Below, in pieces: positions 52,821 to 64,000 of a DNA stretch of 64,000 nucleotides. The stretch covers positions 620,001-684,000 of the forward strand of contig BDSL01000020.1 of NCBI GenBank assembly GCA_003116995.1, in the 5' to 3' direction. A program made the translations under genes and the position numbers. The stretch comes from Yamagishiella unicocca. Taxonomy: Eukaryota > Chlorophyta > Chlorophyceae > Chlamydomonadales > Volvocaceae. The number at the start of each line of letters is the position of its first letter. Positions within the stretch are counted from its first letter, which is position 1. The notes beneath the pieces were generated by a model. It saw nothing but the letters and a program-made list of their open reading frames with translations. It was not told the DNA's origin and did not search any database.

Positions 52821-55662
52821 CTACAGCGCCGGCTTCTCGACCGCGGCGTAGCTGTAGAAGCTGGCGATGGGCGGCCTGCCCTCGCTCCAGGGGAGGTGCG
52901 GCAGCATGCGGCCGACCATGTCCTTGGGGCTGAGGAAGTCCAGCAGCCGCAGCCCGTACGGCGCCACGTATCCCTCCACCCCCTCGCGACTGGACTCAAT
53001 GCCCGACAGGAAGGGCTCGCCCTTGTTGGCTACAGACTGCGAGGGCGGCAGCGAGGGCGGCAGTGAGGGTGGCAGCAAGGGCGGCAACGGTCGATGTGTG
53101 AGCTAACTGAATTCGGTTGCCCCTCGTCCGTGTATTCGGTTGTTCGTACCTTGCGGGTGACTCGGAAGCCAGGGAACTTGCCCCGCCCCTCCAGCGCGGC
53201 CGCGGCCATGAAGTCAAAGTAGATGCGGCTGCCCGGGGCCGACAGGCCGGACAGCGCGGCGAACAGGCCGGCGCATGCGGGCGCAGGCAGGTAGTAGATA
53301 AGGCCCTCGACGGTAAAGAGGGTGGGCTGCGCGGCGTTGAAGCCGGTGCCAGCCAGGGCCTCGGACAGGGACACGCGGGCGAGGTCCGCCGCCACGTATG
53401 TGGGGCGGAGGGCCTGCGGCCGAGGGAGGAGCGCGGAGGGGTTGGGCGTCGGGGGCTGCATGCGGCGCGTTCTGGATGGCTGCGTGTGAGAGGGGTACAG
53501 GGTCCACAGATGTACGGGGTCCACAGAAGGGTGCGGCGCGGCCGGGCGTTGTTCTGATGCACGCAGCGGCGGAGCGGGGCCGCAGGCGCAGGAGCGCTGG
53601 GGATGTGCCGTACATGTCGGGTCAGCGCGTGTTGCAATTTACCGCTATCGTGCGTATCGTACACGTGGTTGGGTGACTGGACCCGACGCTCCGTCCGCGG
53701 CACGCACCTGTTCCTGCACGAACCCCAGCTTGTCTACCAGGCCCTGCTTGGTGGCTGAGGCGGGGGGGAGGTCCACCTGCGCGCGCACACACATACACAG
53801 TGTCAGGCGATGCGTCCGATGGCCCTACCTTATGGTCTGGGGTAACTGTTACCACTGCATACGCGAGCAGGAGTCCAAAGGGTGCCCTTACGGCGGCGTC
53901 GATAGTGGCGCCAGCAGGAGGCCCTAGGCGTTGCTGCGCCCGCCCGCCGGATGTCGCACAAGCTGCCGCTAAGCCCACGCTGACACTACGGTAGAGCGGA
54001 TCCCAATAAAGGTGCACTGGGAAGTGGGCACTGGGTGCTGACCCAGATGCAATGCACTCACCCAGACCTTGTCCGGTCCCTCCCTCCCCCCGCCCGCGCC
54101 TATGCGCGCTCTGAGCAGCCAACCCTCCCTCGAGCTCACCTCAAAGAAGCGCACACCCGGCACCGTCAGCCGGTAGGCCCGCGTGTCGTACCCAGCAGCC
54201 ACCACGACAACCTTGGGGAATGGAGGAGGGGGGGCGGTGGCACGAACGCGATCGAGCAGCGGAGGGGCGGGTTCATCACTTGCGGGTCCTACATCCACGC
54301 TCCATGCGCCCCGCCTGCAAAACTCCCAACACCGCCTCACCAGGCATGCGTAGCAAACTGTAAGTGATGGGGCGGGTTAAGACATGCGCACGCGTGCTCG
54401 GGTCGCCACGTCCTATTTTTCTTCGGTGTTTTGCGTGGGAGCGGCGGCATAGGGGCAGGGACATACTGGGGGAATAGAGGACAGAAGAAGGCTGCTCTCA
54501 CGTGCTGCCCTCACGTCCCGTGTGGGTGACACAAGCACCACCGACCTGCTTGATGCCTGCAGACAGCGCATCGCGGACTGCGCTGTCGAACCACTTGGTG
54601 CGCGCGTCGATGAAGTTGATGGCGCCCGGCACACCCCACAGCGGGTTCTCCAGCGTGCGCTGCGGGGTGAGGCCGGGGTTGCGAGGGGTAGTTGGTTTCG
54701 GAGCCAAGGCCCCGCGGCTCGGGAACTGACACCCGGTCGCGGCTGTGCAGGGGTTGGTTGCAGAGTAAGTCGGCGCCAGAGCGAGGGCGGGGGGGAGGGC
54801 ACGAGCAAGATGGCGGCGGCGCGGAGTGGGCGCGAGAAGCCTACACCTACCCAAACATGTACCAGGGCGGGGAAACTGGGGCAACCGAGCGTACACGTTA
54901 GTGCGGTGTATGAGAGGATGGGCATTCTCACCCTCAGCTGCCCCTTGCTCCAGGGGAGGTTCTTCAGCATCCAGCTGCGCAGCGGCATCAGCTCGTCCCG
55001 CAGCTTCTCCGCGAGGTAGTCGTCGTTGTGGTTGGGCAGGGCCATGTCGCGATTGAGGGTGCGGAGCACCAGCTGGCAAGGCGGCGGGTGCGGCGGGAGC
55101 GGCCGGGCGGGCGGGCGGTGAGGGATGCGGAGAGGGCAGCGCAAGTACAGTGTACGCCGCAGTGCGGATGGATGGGCACCGGGCAGGCCTCGTGCGACCC
55201 GCGGGTCAGTTGGTAACCTTCAGACCGCCGCCGGCCGCGATCGCTGCGTCCGCGTCCGTGTACCGCGGTCCTTGACGCGTGGCCTGATGTATCCGCGCGC
55301 GCGCGCTTGGCTCAATCCCCCCTCTAGCCCCAGCGCGAGGCAACGACCGACGGCCCCACCATGTCGTAGTTGGTTGGCTGGCCGCGTGTGACCAGGTACA
55401 GCAGGCCCAGCTTGCTGCTGCCCTTGTTGTCGCTGGACACTGCGACCACCTCCGGAGCCGCCTCCGCCATGGCCGCTACGCGAGCCGGTGCGGCCGGTGG
55501 TGCCGCCAGTGGTGCTGCCGGTGGTGCTGCCGGTGGTGCTGCCGGTGGTGCTGCCGGTGGTGCTGCTGTTGGTGCTGCTGGTGCCGGTGCTGCCGCTGGT
55601 GCGGCAGCAGGTGGTGGCGCCGGCGCTACCGCAGCGTTGATTCCCTCAGCGCTGCTGTCCAT
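52821..55662 (-). CDS. SAM-dependent methyltransferase, LCMT-like family
   Basis: Predicted exons: 55662-55360, 55072-54932, 54659-54546, 54211-54140, 53776-53708, 53413-53150, 53036-52821; all introns are phase 0, 392 residues. The start ATG has a good context (ACCATGG). After an Ala/Pro-rich leader come LYLVTRGQPTNYDM, NFIDARTKWFDSAVRDAL, the SAM-binding VVVVAAGYDTRAYRL, FFEVDLPPASATKQGL, then AAQPTLFTVEGLIYYLPAPA and GSRIYFDFMA. This order (R-T-x-x-F-D, GxxxDTRxYRL, FxVDxP, PTLxxxEGxxxYL) is that of the leucine carboxyl methyltransferase-like family, many members of which are O-methyltransferases of unknown substrate. The first GxG-type motif is A-G-Y-D rather than the usual G-A-G-x-D. The substrate cannot be told from sequence. 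Confidence 0.8.
55488..55576 (-). repeat. Coding Ala-Ala-Pro-Pro repeat
   Basis: Tandem 12-bp units encode PPAA in the N-terminal leader of the methyltransferase. A leader so rich in Ala and Pro is low-complexity and gives no clear targeting signal. Confidence 0.85.
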
Positions 55663-57177
55663 GGTAACGCACTCTCGGGTCGTGAGGTGGGTTGGATGAG
55701 AGGTGTCGGAAGGGAATTAGGTTGTGGCTGCTCGTCGGTACTGAACCAAGGCTGAAGAAGTTGAGAGGGGGGGTATTGACCCAGCCAAGCATCCCGCCGG
55801 AGTCTGACGGCCGGGCGTGCAGTGCGCCTGGGACCGTTCGAACAGTCGCGAGTCCATGGCGTCGGTAAACTTCCTCCACAAATGGTCAAGTTTTCTATGT
55901 GTAAATGGAGACGCGTTTAAAGTGATGTGGATGAAGAAGTGCACCTACGTCTTGCCTGCTTGCACCCGTCGCTGGAAACGCATGCCGCATAGCAGAAAAC
56001 GTGTTTCCAAAACACCAAATTTGTCGTTATTAATCTTCTTTTAACGCAATGTAACTGGATTGCGATGAAGTCTCCAATCGCGGTTCCAAGCAAAGACGTC
56101 GACCCACGGGTCATTGTGCGTGGGAAACGCACGCCTTCCTTGCCTACTGCATACTACTTTTAATTCCTCGCGGCAATGCCGATGCGGCAGTGCTCTTGCA
56201 ATAGCCTGCTGAAGATACCGTCTCGACTGTGCAAGTGGAGGAAAAACACGTTATGCCCCATCGACGGGTTCAGGCTCGTCGCCGTTCCCTGTGCCAGTTG
56301 GTGGAGACCGAGCCCTACAAGAAGACACCGCCTTGCCTTTATACGGCATCGGACGGCCTTGCGCCCTACGCACTGGAAGCACGTTGGTGCATCAGTCCTT
56401 AGGGCGTTCGGTTCAACCGCCGGCGGTTACGAGTGCATTCTGTGATCAAGCATCGTCCCCTCCTCGCGCCGAGGACCCTTCCTGCCCCGCCAGCACAAGC
56501 CCTCCCTGGCATCGTCCTGCCAGGAAGACGCGCGCTACAACCCAGCCGCTTCGCAAGACAGATAAATAACGATCGTCGCGTTGTCGCCAGCTACCATAGA
56601 CCGCCATACTCCGCCGCATCCTACGCTTGGTGCGTACACAAATGCGCTTCATCTACAGGCGAGGTCAATCGTCAACCATTGCCCGCTCTCTCTAAGGATT
56701 GCTGTTCTACAATGCATCAATGCCGTGGCGCCGCTCGCGGGTGGATGTGATCCGCAACCCATGACGTGACGCCGTTGAATGTCCCCGCACCATGCTGTCA
56801 CACCCAGTGTGTTTCAGCCCGGATTCCTAACCGGGCATGCGCAAAAGCAAATCCTGTGTAACTAGCCTGAGTGGCACACCCTGTACGGTTGCGCGAGCAT
56901 AACACTATACACGGACAGGCCCAGGCATCACGACGCTCGCCATCGCCGGCACGCAGCCCTCAGCCGGACACACGACTTGTCAACAGCCTCCGAGCACCCT
57001 AAACAACCAACCTGCACACGCATTAGACGCCCGATCGACGGCGGACGACCGGCATATGTTTTTATCGTCGGTGCAAATACCAGCCTCGTTCATCCCTGAG
57101 GCCCCCTACAGACCTGCGGCTTACGGCCCTTCTTGGCCAATGCCACGCCGCACAACCTGACCACGGATGGTGGCCAA
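55663..57177. other. Intergenic region
   Basis: Upstream of the methyltransferase start and downstream of the FAP127 stop, both on the minus strand. A family E-like gacccacgggtcat is near 56100. No gene or RNA is recognised. Confidence 0.45.
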
Positions 57178-60100
57178 TTACGCGCGGCCGCCCTGCTGCC
57201 TGGCGCGGTTTATCCGCATCTCTTCCAGCACCTGGTGAGGAGGTGAGGAGGAGAGGAGAAGGCGCGTACGGTGCATCAAGTGGCAATCACCGTATGAAGT
57301 CCTTCCAGCGGGCACATCATACCCTTGACTACCAACAAGTGCGAGAATGGAACCCTGCCGCCAGCAGTCGGCCATGACCCAGCCGGCCGTAGGGGCGCGG
57401 CGGCGCTGCAGGCGCTGTCGATGTCACGAACGCAAGAACCCACCCATGCGCCCCCCGGCTGCAGCCGTCCCTTGGCCACTGCCCGTGCCGCCCAGTGCCA
57501 TGCCACCTGCTACAGGGTCTGCTCGCAAGATGCGTCATGAGGCCTTATGACCGCTGCTGTGCTCCCACCAGGGTCCCCCCCCCAGTTTGTCGGCCGTGGA
57601 TTCGCGGATTTCCTTATCACCCCCCCAGTTCCGGCAACGGCGCCGCATGGTCGTGCCGTTGCGCCCCGTCCGCCACCCACCTGCGAGATAAAGTCCACGT
57701 CGCCCTGGTCCCGCATGACTCCACGCGGCAGGAAGTCCTTGAGCTCCGCCGCCTCGCGCAGCAGCTTCTTGCGCTCCTCCTCCACCAGGTTGTTGAGCCG
57801 CCCGTCCTCCGAGCGCCTGCGCCAAGAGCGGAAAAGCAGGGAGCATTCAACGCGCAAGGCACCGGAGAGCAAGGCGGTCGGCATCAGCTGTCCATACGCG
57901 GTGTGCATCACGGCGCATGTAACGGTGTCAAGGTCTGCCAATCTGTCTCCGCCCAGAAAACTAGGTGTAGATTGCCTAATTTTCCCAGCATAGCGACACG
58001 AGGCTGACGTGGTTGGCTGGCAGGCCTCAGGGAGAGCCGTCCAGAAGTGCCACAGAGCGACGGACAGGCATTCGCAAGACGCTGATGGAGGACGCTACGC
58101 GCGCCTGCGCCCGCGCCACCCACTTGGCTGCGTCCTCCGCCTCCTCGCGCGCCTTGGCCTCCTCGAACGCCCGCCGCTTGTCGTCGATGAGGCGCTGCAC
58201 CTCGCGCTGGTGCTCCGCCATGCGCATGCGCCGCTTCTGAGCGTTCATCTGCTCCAGCCGCTCGTCCTCCGCGAACTTGGCGAGCATGCGCTGGCGGAAC
58301 TCCTCCTCCTCGGCGCGGAAAGCCGCCTCGCGCTCTTCCTGCAGGCGCAAGGGTGAGCGCTCTCCCGCGTGAGCTGGTTCGGCAAGTAGCAGGTCAGGTG
58401 TTGGCGCGACGGATTCCCCGAAAACCTCCTTTTAGAGAACGCGCTCTATTGACGCAGCCTGTCTGCGGCTTCCGCCTGCCCAGCCGCGCCATTGCGTCAA
58501 GGGTACCGTTCCGTCGGAGCCTCCGGCCGGCCCACCTTGAGCCTCATCTGGTGCTGGTTCGCCCGTATCATCTCGGCGCGCGCCGCTTCCGATTTGCGCT
58601 TGCGCTCCTCGTCCTCCGCGCGGTGCTTCGCCTCCACCTCCTCCTGGCGGAGCAGGTTGATGAGCTCCTCCTCCTCCACACGCCTGGCCAATTGCAAGCG
58701 GATGGGACCACGTCATTTGCGGTTGTTTCTGCCTCCCGCCATTCAAGCGCGTCCCCGCAGAACTCCTGCCTCGCTGCTCCCCAATATGTACACGGCCAGC
58801 CTCCTCCCGGCAGGCGTCGTGAATACACTCCCTGTACAAGTGCTAGCTCCTCACAAAAACTGTGCGCCACCCCCTCACACACCTTGCCATCTCCGCCTCC
58901 ATTTCCCGCTTGACCTTCTCGTACATCCGGTCCGCGATCTCCTTGCGCATCGCCAGCCGCTCCGCCTCCTCGCGCTCGCGGTCGTGGACGCCCTGCCAGT
59001 ACTCTGCGCGCAAGGAGGAGGTTTTGAGGGGCAGCAGACGTGAGGGCCGCTCAATAGGGGAAATGCCGCGTATTGCCAGGAGTCGCGACGGCAGCTCGTG
59101 AGTACCGATGACCCGGCCCGCTGCAGATGTGAACCCTACATCGGTCTGCTGCCGGGTGACCCCTTGCACACACGTCGACTCAGGATGGTGCTCCGCCAAT
59201 TGCAGCCGCCTTGGCTGCGTCCAAAGGAGATGCCTGGCTGGGACGTTTCCGCTACCAGCGTGCCGTCCGCTGGAGGCGCTATACCCGCTGCGGGCTGGAG
59301 CGTACTCCCTCCATGGCTGACGCCCACCATTCCGTCCTGTCTTCAGGTTTCAACATGCATTGCTTGCTTACAGCCAGCATCCGCATGCGCTGGCGCAGCA
59401 TTTGGGACGTCGAACGCTGCACAGTGATTTCATGTCCCCGCCTCTTCTATATCATTTTCCTCTCTCACGAGCTGTACCACCGTCACCGTCTCAAGGAGAC
59501 GCGTCACCGTCTCCAAGGAGACGGTTGAGAGAGTTATGCAATGACCGTGCAGATCACCCTGTCGCGATTTGGATTGGATACCCTCCCTGTCGGCGTATGC
59601 AGGGTATTTCAGTCGAATTCCTGAGCTGGCAGATTGGATTCCTATCCCACTCTCCGTCATCGAAATCCCGGCAACCCCTTGCATGCCTGCCATACCCAGC
59701 TCCCCCCCCAAATTGACCTTACCTGCGCCCTGCAGATCACCGGCACGATAGGCTGTCGCCCAACCCAACAAATACCACAACCTACCGCCACTAGGTCCGC
59801 CCCAGGGCCCCCGCCTCACCCGCAATCTTGCGATCCTGCTGCGCTGCCGCCTCCATTTCCTTACGCCGCAGCTCGTCCTGTTGCTGCAGGAAGGTTGCGA
59901 TGAAGTCCTTGGTCTCCTGCTGCTTTTGCCGCTTGGTGACCACCTCCGCTGCGTCCTCCAGCATAATCCGCTGCACCACCTCGTCAATCATGGCGCGCTC
60001 CCGAACAGCCTCCTGCTCCGCCAAACGGGCGGCTTCCTGTGTGCGCCATGGAGCGCAGGACAGGGAAGCGCGCGGCCCAAGGGGGGGGACGTGAGGAATG

Positions 60101-61766
60101 GGAAGAACCGGAACAATGCACTAGACGGCTTTGCGTCTTTGACTCAGCAAACCAGCTTGTGAAGTTTGAGTTCATGCGCACGATAACCCCAGAAGAGGGC
60201 GGCCCACGGCTTCTGCCGGCCTAGGCCCGTGGGTCATATGATGGGAAGCGTCCGTTGTGCGCGTCAGATGTCAGGAAGGATGGTTCCTGGAGCATGGGGC
60301 TGACTCGCAGATCGAACAGACCCAACAGGTTGGGAAGGAGTACCCAGATTGTGGCGCCTCCAGGGGAACGAGAATACAGCTGCCGACACCCTTATCCTTA
60401 TGTTTCAGATGCCTGCCGTGGAGTGCATGCCCAGCAGCGCCACACAGGGTCTGATGGTCGCCACTGCGCCCAACCCCCAGGCTGCACTGCGCACCTGTCG
60501 CTCCAGCATCTGGTCCTCCAGCATCAGCCGCGCCTGCACATTGGCCTCCCGCCGCTTCGCCTGGTTCTCCGCCTCCTGCGCCTCCGCCTCCTGGGCTGCC
60601 TGGTTGACGTGCAGGTTGATGGCGCGGTCGTACTCCTGCTGCTGCGATGTGAGAACCTTCTTCTCCACCAGTTGGTCCGCGCGCTCTTTGTTTACGCGAG
60701 CCACGCGGATTTTCTCCGCGAGGCTTTGCGGAACAGACGGGCAAGGACGAGGAGGAGGGACGTCAGGGAGCTGAAGCAGGAGCAAGGAGGGTAACAGGTT
60801 ACATACAGATACAACTGCCGAGCGGTCGGGATGATGCGGCAGGGTCTGGCCTGTCGATGCTGTCACTGCTGTGGGGCAGTCGCACAAGAGGATGCAGCGC
60901 CGCGGCCGCACCCATGCATACGACATCGCAGACACAAAAGGCATGCCAGTTGACGACGGCAGCCATCTAGGGTTTACAGCTGCAACCCTCACTCTGCTAA
61001 GCAGCTACAAACGCTGCACGGCAACTTTACCTCGTTCATGACAGCCGTTGTGCTGCTGACGAATTACATGGGTACGTGCGAAACGGGACGCCCACGATTG
61101 CCCTCCCCGCGTGCCATGTGGAATTTCGAAACCCACCTCCGGAGCTCCTCGCTCTGCTCCTTGATGCGCTGGATCTCCTTATCTTGTCGCTCCTTGTCCA
61201 CCTGCCTCTTTGACATGGCCACAGCAATCTTTTCCTCTTCGTCGGCCCGGATAGCGTTCAACGCCTTCTGCCGTTCATTCTGCATACGATTACGACGCGT
61301 GCAGCAAGTCAGCGACGTATGGAGCAACACGGACTTGCATGAGTACTGGCTCGCATTTTACCTGGTAGACCGTCTCCAACATCTGCGACTCAGCGTCGCG
61401 CTCCTTGAACTCACGGCCCTTCCGCTTGAAGTCATCCTTCAACGCTGTGGTAGCTATCGTGTCAAATTTCTTCTGGTCACCATAGTACCTGCGCGGGTGA
61501 CAAGTTAATATGGCGAGAATGGGCGAAGCATGCGCGTGCCCATGTCGCGCACCTGCTGATCTCGGCCTTCGCTGCCTCGGTAATCCTCCGAGCCGCTTCA
61601 CGTTGCTCAACCGCTGAGATGGAAAGATCGGGTGTTAAACGCGGCTTCAGCCAATCCTCTAAAGCTACCCAGGAGAGGCCTACCAGCCCAGCTCACCCTG
61701 AGCCAGGTGGCCACGCTTAGGACCACGAATATCGCTGTTGTGACATGTGCAGTCACAATTTGCCAT
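57178..61766 (-). CDS. FAP127: FAP127/MNS1, ciliary microtubule inner protein
   Basis: Predicted exons: 61766-61697, 61613-61553, 61488-61362, 61279-61137, 60723-60495, 60036-59820, 59003-58883, 58683-58536, 58338-58124, 57816-57681, 57231-57178; 506 residues, close to about 495 in vertebrate MNS1. Almost the whole protein is charged alpha-helix (trichohyalin/plectin-homology type). Diagnostic segments are ARVNKERADQLVEKK, ERAMIDEVVQRIMLEDA, FRQRMLAKFAEDERLEQMNA and, near the C-terminus, EEERKKLLREAAELKDFLPR. Segment spacing matches MNS1 without gaps, which fixed two splice choices. MNS1/FAP127 sits inside doublet microtubules of motile cilia, so the organism is flagellate. The start ATG 61766 gives a short Cys-rich N-terminus (MANCDCTCHN); a further upstream exon cannot be excluded. 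Confidence 0.85.
57583..57632 (-). mobile_element. Introner-like repeat, family D, in FAP127
   Basis: Contains cagtttgtcggccgtggatt then cgcggatttccttatcaccc. It lies in the last intron of FAP127 (57232-57680), so this family is not confined to the giant gene. Confidence 0.65.
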
Positions 61767-62554
61767 CTTGGCTAATCCAAGTGTTTCAAGCCTCCGTTAA
61801 GGGCCGCTACACCGGCGCCGGAAGCCGCCCCTACAATGCCAGATTTTGCAGAGGTAACCAAATGAGGCGCAAATAGTTTTGGGGCAGGAAAGCAACGCCT
61901 GCGCTACGTGACCGCGAAAGTGAGAGGGCGCGGATGAAACAAGAGCTCTGGTAAGTAAGACGAAGCCCGCGCTTTGCTGGTAGTAAACAGTCTACTAAGG
62001 CTTGTAATGCGCCGAGGGTGAAGGTAGGTACCGGCCAACCTTATAGTATACGACAGGATCCAGGCCGAAAAGGACGTCTGTCGCGGGAGCTTGGCTCTTA
62101 CGCAGCTCTGTGAGTTATCGACCCTTTCACTTGTTACCAGCATTGAAGTAGTTTGCTGCTGGAGTAGCAAGTATGCTTGTAGTTATAAAATAGGCCCGTG
62201 CAGTCAGGTCTAGACCCGAAATGGATGCTCAGCCTCAGTCCAATACTGCGCACGTTCAGCGAATAAATACTGGGCACGTTCAGCGAATAGCAGCGTGCTG
62301 TGATTTCCTGCAATAATGGCCAGAAGAAGTGAGAGCTGCCCGCGTCTGGCCCGAAAGGTGTCCGCACCGCAGGTAGAGCTCGCTGCAGCGCTGCAGCTGT
62401 GCTGACTAAGGACATATACGTACGCTCTCCAGATTGGATTGGGTAACCCAGCGCGTCATGCGCTGCATGAACTGTTGAGCACCAGCTGCACCGTACGCAG
62501 GCCCCATCCCCGCCGCCGTTGGTACCACCCGTAGCGAGGACCTGCACGCTTCAG
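61767..62554. other. Divergent promoter region between FAP127 and the plus-strand coiled-coil gene
   Basis: Separates the minus-strand FAP127 start from the first plus-strand exon I can support. An ATG at 62316 opens MARRSESCPRLARK followed by GTGTCC and could be the first plus-strand exon, but this is unproven. A direct repeat cgttcagcgaataaatactg-like occurs at 62250-62290. A minus-strand frame at 62406-62508 (MGPAYGAAGAQQFMQRMTRW) is also unassigned. Confidence 0.4.
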
Positions 62555-64000
62555 GACTTAGGGCCCGAGGATAAGCAGAAGGTTGCAAAGCTTTTGAAAC
62601 AGGTGGGATAAATTGCCCACGTGCATGTGATGTGCCAGGTGTGTTGCGCGCCGTAACCCCACTCGCGCATGTGGCATCCCTCGATGTGCAGGTTGTGGAC
62701 CTGGGACAGGAAGTGCAGCAACTTAAGCAACAGCGTGACGAGGTAAGGTTATGTGCAGGCCCTCCGTGCCCAGATACAGTACGATATGGCTAGTCACGTC
62801 GCCCCGTCATGCACGAACCCCGGCAATCAATCTTCCGTCCGGCTCCCACATGCTTGCATCAACTATGTGATTTGGTACATGCAAAAAGTTGTGGGTTAAG
62901 GGGATTGGTTGCGACTATTTCAGCGGAGTCCTGTTGGCGTCCATGGAACATAAGACTCCTTCCCAATGCCGTGTGTCACGTTTCTCCGACCTTGCAGCAA
63001 GCCAAGACGATTTCACAGCGCGAGCAAGATCTGCAGGAAAGTAACCGCCAGCTGCATAAGGAGCACCAGTCGTAAGTGGCTTTTGGACTGTGCGAGAACG
63101 TCGTGTTATTTCCCGTTGGACGATGTGGTGTAAAGGCTGGCCCCAGGGCGGAATGCACCAATTACCCTCCAATGGGCGCGTCTCCGACGTCTAGCGCTTT
63201 CCGATCCATGCAGGCTCAAGAAGAAGCTTGGCCAGGTCCTCCTCGTGTTGCGTGCCTCGCAGTCCAAGGTGGGCCTGTTTCCTTGATTGGGTGTGGGACG
63301 GGGCGTGGTCGGCATTTGTGATGCCGCGATATGATTCTGTGCGTCGTGTTGCAGGTGAACGCCTTGGAGGCAGCGCAGCAGGCCCTGCGAGATGCTCAAT
63401 GCTCCGCCGAAATTCAAACAGACTCCGTCACCGCCACGGAGCAACAGCAACAGCAGCAGCAGCCTCCGGCAGTGCCCAGCGTCCAAAGCGCAGGAGGCGC
63501 TTCCGTGGTTGCTCCAGAGACGCCCGCCGGTGAAAAGCCTACAGGAGCGGACACCGCTGCCGTCGCAGAGTCCACAGCGATTCGGGCCTCCCTCGCGGCC
63601 CAACCAGGTGTTCCCTCCCTGCTGCATTTTGCGCCCGGTGCACACATCAACATCACAATCAGCCACGCTCCGGAACCTAACACCGCGGCGCAATCAGTGC
63701 CGGTCACAGCGCCGGCCGCTGCCAACGCCACCAAGCAGACGGAGCGGCCGGCTGCGGATGTGGTCATGGCAGCGCCGTTACGTGGCTCCTACGACGGCGT
63801 AGACAGAAACTCCGGTGCGACGTTGCCGCAGAGCTGTGCTGGCAGCCCAAATGGAGCAACAGAAGACACCACGAACCCGCTGACAGGTGCAATCATCGCC
63901 ATACCCACAACCACTGCTGCGGTTGCAGCGGCCACAACAGCCGCTTCGTCGCCAAGCGCTGACGTTGCAATATCGGAGCCCCTTTACAGCAGCTGCTGTT
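62555..64000 (+). CDS. Coiled-coil protein of unknown function, partial at both ends
   Basis: Predicted exons in the window: 62555-62602, 62692-62742, 62998-63071, 63214-63268 and 63355 to the window end; phases join. The first four encode a continuous charged helix: GPEDKQKVAKLLKQ, VVDLGQEVQQLKQQRDE, QAKTISQREQDLQESNRQLH, LKKKLGQVLLVLRASQSK. The fifth continues the helix briefly (VNALEAAQQALRDA) and then becomes a Gln run and a long Ala/Thr/Pro-rich region with no recognised domain and no stop before 64000. The acceptor for the second exon could instead be at 62638. The gene is divergent from FAP127, but that alone does not show a shared role. I do not recognise the family. Confidence 0.6.

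Noticed and set aside
58027..58123. Extension of the FAP127 exon past 58124
   Set aside because: The frame stays open (WVARAQARVASS), but only the donor at 58124 restores the MNS1 spacing before RLNNLVEEER.
61032..61053. 22-nt micro-exon in FAP127
   Set aside because: It has possible splice borders, but direct joining of 61137 to 60723 gives EELRSLAEK with exact MNS1 spacing, while the micro-exon then forces the next exon to begin in a poly-Pro intron tract.

Overview
The window is nuclear DNA from a green alga, most likely a volvocine relative of Chlamydomonas, Gonium or Volvox. Four things point there: very high GC with Ala/Gly/Pro-rich proteins; intron-dense genes with GTGAG/GTGCG-type donors and C-rich acceptor tracts; a hydroxyproline-type (PPSPPP) extracellular protein; and a ciliary FAP127/MNS1 orthologue. 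All gene models were built by eye from GT-AG splice sites, unbroken reading phase and family similarity. No search was run.

Layout. (1) 2-7280, plus strand: the 3' part of a huge proline-rich, single-pass membrane protein with a very long Ala/Gly-rich tail. (2) 9124-12461 and 14579-18025, both minus: two tandem seven-exon genes for secreted lipocalin-like proteins. (3) 19874-50381, minus: one giant gene of about 43 exons (2829 codons plus stop by my model). It encodes an SMCHD1/GMI1-type protein with an N-terminal GHKL ATPase module, a long middle region, an SMC-hinge-like module, a coiled coil and a basic C-terminal tail. (4) 52821-55662, minus: a SAM-dependent methyltransferase of the LCMT-like superfamily. 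(5) 57178-61766, minus: FAP127/MNS1, a microtubule inner protein. (6) From 62555 to the window end, plus: a coiled-coil protein of unknown function, divergent from FAP127.

Two signals stand out. First, inside one intron of the giant gene (46307-46404, minus) is a circularly permuted tRNA-Ser(AGA) gene. Its 3' half precedes its 5' half, separated by 17 nt, and the halves rebuild perfect 7-bp acceptor and 5-bp anticodon stems with the break at position 37/38. Second, several families of short dispersed repeats occur in both orientations. Nearly every recognisable copy lies within an intron, in four unrelated genes, which is the pattern expected of introner-like elements. They probably explain why the giant gene has so many introns. 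Many introns also carry minisatellites, including a G-rich array of about 630 bp.
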